Positions 62,578-64,000 of a stretch of DNA of 64,000 nt are shown in pieces (position 1 is the stretch's first letter; each line of letters begins with the position of its first letter). Origin of the DNA: Salipiger profundus (GTDB taxonomy: Bacteria > Pseudomonadota > Alphaproteobacteria > Rhodobacterales > Rhodobacteraceae); contig NZ_CP014796.1 of the NCBI RefSeq assembly GCF_001969385.1, forward strand, positions 2,125,501 through 2,189,500, in the 5' to 3' direction. The notes below the pieces were generated by a model. It ran no database searches. It saw only the letters and a program-made list of their open reading frames with translations, and was not told where the DNA came from. A program made the position numbers and the translations under genes.

Positions 62578-63438
62578 TCAGGCGGCGCGGCTTGCCGGCA
62601 TCCGGTGCCATAGCAGATCGGCCTGGAGTTCGAAGGCGTCGCGGCCCGCGCGCGTTCCCGCGGCGCGCGCGTGCTGCTCGAAGGTGTCACCAAGCGCTGT
62701 GATCCGCAGGATGTAGCGCCGGCGCGCGCGGTCGCGGTCCCCGGCACTCCAGGCCGCGATCACCTGGGCGTTCTCGCGTCGCAGCAGTTCGACGAAGCGC
62801 ACCACAGGCTTGCGCAGACGCTCGACGCCGCTTCCGTCTTCGCACAGCGCGAGGATGAGCCCTCTCACGCCCGAACGCAGCGCCTCGATCTGACGGGTCA
62901 TCTCGGGATCTCCGAGATTCGCGATGTCGCAGACCATGTCCTCGAGACGCGCGTCGATCCGCTCCAGCGCCGCCGTCGTGTCCGGTGCATGCCGGGCGGG
63001 TCGCGGCGCCGCGCCCGGGGCCGGGACGGGCGCCGCAGCCCGCTTGTCCCGCATCGGATCGAGCCCGAAGGAGGCGACGCTCAGCCCCGCCGCGAGCCCG
63101 CCGAACCCCAGCGGCAGCAGCAGGGAGTCGAAGTGGTGGCCGGCAAGGATCGTCACCATCACGCCGATCAGCGCGGAGCCCGAGATCTTGCGCGGCAGGC
63201 GCGGGGCACGGGCGGCCTCCGCCGCATCATACTCGTTCTGGCGCTTCTGGCCCCGGTGGATCAGGCAGAGCGCCGCCAGCAGGAGCGCCAGCTGCAGCAC
63301 CGCCGCAAAGGCCGAGGCAGCGCTGCCTTCGAAGAACATCAGGATCAGCGGGAAGGCGGCAAGAAACAGCACGCCGAGCTCGGAGTCGAGCGGCCCGAGG
63401 CCGTTCGATAGGCTGTCGCGGCAAGATGTCCTTGGCAT
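62578..63438 (-). CDS. XpaC-like membrane protein, paralogue
   Basis: This 286-residue protein has two or three N-terminal hydrophobic segments (ELGVLFLAAFPLILMFFEG; FAAVLQLALLLAALCLIH; GSALIGVMVTILAGHHFDSLLLPLGFGGLAAGLSV) and a C-terminal helical domain (ALERIDARLEDMVCDIANLGDPEMTRQIEALRSGVRGLILALCED). PRKI and FGLDPMRDK recur at equivalent places in the XpaC protein (PRKI, FGLDPLKSK), indicating an ancient duplication. The ATG at 63,438 has GGGAG seven bases upstream. Function unknown. Confidence 0.72.
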   Translation of the reverse strand: MPRTSCRDSLSNGLGPLDSELGVLFLAAFPLILMFFEGSAASAFAAVLQLALLLAALCLIHRGQKRQNEYDAAEAARAPRLPRKISGSALIGVMVTILAGHHFDSLLLPLGFGGLAAGLSVASFGLDPMRDKRAAAPVPAPGAAPRPARHAPDTTAALERIDARLEDMVCDIANLGDPEMTRQIEALRSGVRGLILALCEDGSGVERLRKPVVRFVELLRRENAQVIAAWSAGDRDRARRRYILRITALGDTFEQHARAAGTRAGRDAFELQADLLWHRMPASRAA

Positions 63439-63473
63439 GTCGATGCTCCCGTTCACATCGGTCGGCGAAAGAG

Positions 63474-63674
63474 TCAGAGAAAGTAGCTGAGCCCGAAGAT
63501 CAGCACCCATAGCGTGAGAAAGGCGAGCTTTGCCCCGGGTTTGCTGCTGTGCCGCAGCCGCACCGCCGCCGAGGCGACGGCCTCGTAGGTGTCATGCGCG
63601 ACCGTCCGCAGGTTACGAAGCACCAGCAGCGTTGTTGCACATAGAATCGCGAAGGCCAGGATCGTCGTCATCAT
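63474..63674 (-). CDS. Small two-helix membrane protein
   Basis: This 66-residue protein has an N-terminal hydrophobic helix (MMTTILAFAILCATTLLVLRN), a charged middle with a basic patch and a C-terminal hydrophobic helix (AKLAFLTLWVLIFGLSYFL). It ends 35 bases before the XpaC-like gene on the same strand and probably begins the unit. The upstream ribosome site is weak and the first two codons are both ATG. Function unknown. Confidence 0.6.
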   Translation of the reverse strand: MMTTILAFAILCATTLLVLRNLRTVAHDTYEAVASAAVRLRHSSKPGAKLAFLTLWVLIFGLSYFL

Positions 63675-63758
63675 GCGACGAAGGTCGTTTCGAAACGGGG
63701 CGAAAAAGCGGCACTTCCCGGAAATTTCCGCGATTTCGACACCAGCCTTAACGAAGCG

Positions 63759-64000
63759 TTACCGCCGCTTCGGACCTTTCGCCGGCCCCTTGGGGGGACC
63801 GTTCCGCACAGGCTTGCCGGTCGCGGGGCCGGGCTTGCGCTTGCGCTGGGGCTGTGGGCGGTTCGACTTGGCGCCCTCGAGCCCGAGCTGATCGCGCACG
63901 ACGCGCGGGCGCAGCTCCTCGACCTCGCCCTGTTTCAGCTGTCCCAGCTGGAACGGCCCGTAGGAGACCCGGATCAGCCGGTTCACGCTCAGCCCGATAT
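63759..64000 (-). CDS. rRNA pseudouridine synthase (RluB/RsuA type), C-terminal part
   Basis: The frame runs off the right edge on the minus strand; only the last 80 codons are visible. NRLIRVSYGPFQLGQLKQGEVEEL is the conserved C-terminal element of RsuA/RluB-family synthases, followed by a basic, Pro/Lys/Arg-rich tail (residues after LEGAKSNRPQ, ending GPKRR) that likely touches RNA. The catalytic domain lies outside the window. RluB (23S rRNA) is a likely identity but RluE/RsuA cannot be excluded. Confidence 0.75.
   Translation of the reverse strand, partial: IGLSVNRLIRVSYGPFQLGQLKQGEVEELRPRVVRDQLGLEGAKSNRPQPQRKRKPGPATGKPVRNGPPKGPAKGPKRR

Overview
The window is GC-rich alphaproteobacterial DNA. 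Gene content and order point to Rhodobacterales (Roseobacter group): the pckA / chvI-chvG-hprK-rapZ-manX-ptsH block, a class I PHA synthase with a phasin, an Frc-type sugar transporter with a ROK regulator, and proteins of the DUF6473, DUF2927 and YbjN families. No rRNA gene or genus marker is present, so I do not name a genus.

Left third (1 to about 31,500) is accessory and scarred by mobile DNA. The window opens inside one copy of a three-recombinase (RIT, recombinase-in-trio) element that interrupts an IS110-family transposase gene. A second, complete copy lies at 27,086-30,941 and interrupts a different IS110-family gene at the same codon position. Between the two copies lie a fructose-type ABC transporter operon (frcB-frcC-frcA, minus strand) with divergent ROK regulator and operator; a tRNA-Val followed by a truncated phage-type integrase; IS3 debris; and a catabolic block (7.2-22.3 kb). 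That block contains a GNAT protein, PuuB-like FAD amine oxidoreductase, cupin, class III aminotransferase, GhrA-like dehydrogenase, type II HAD hydrolase, a family-5 (Dpp/opine-type) ABC transporter with a fused double ATPase, an Lrp-type regulator, a tartrate/D-malate-type dehydrogenase and a succinate-semialdehyde-type dehydrogenase. Together they look like uptake and breakdown of an amine or amino-acid-like compound under Lrp-family control. A quinone oxidoreductase/LysR divergent pair and more IS remnants follow.

Middle (31.7-48.2 kb) is core-like: tRNA-Arg, pheS, a YrhK protein, a phosphotransferase/ATPase fusion, the PHA locus (phasin, phaC, MaoC-Pta fusion), 3-hydroxybutyryl-CoA dehydrogenase, an acyltransferase, the regulatory PTS genes ptsH-manX-rapZ-hprK with chvG-chvI, and divergent pckA with LacI-type operator-like sites between.

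Right (48.2-64 kb) holds a DUF3859 protein, a cluster of DnaA-box-like 9-mers ahead of a YbjN gene, a tannase-family esterase, proC, a tRNA-binding protein, a 2-hydroxyacid dehydrogenase, dtd with a PfkB sugar kinase, hsp20, and a long minus-strand-biased group (55.4-63.7 kb): double-zinc-ribbon membrane protein, SPFH-GYF protein, globin, DUF2927 lipoprotein, TelA, XpaC, a 29-residue membrane peptide, an XpaC-like paralogue and another small membrane protein. This resembles the Ter-associated TelA/XpaC stress modules but has an arrangement I do not recognise as described. The window ends in the 3' part of a pseudouridine synthase gene.

Most promising observations: the apparently site-specific RIT insertions into IS110 transposase genes, the candidate Lrp motif repeated across the catabolic block, the TelA/XpaC/SPFH module with its tiny gene, and the DnaA-box-like cluster.
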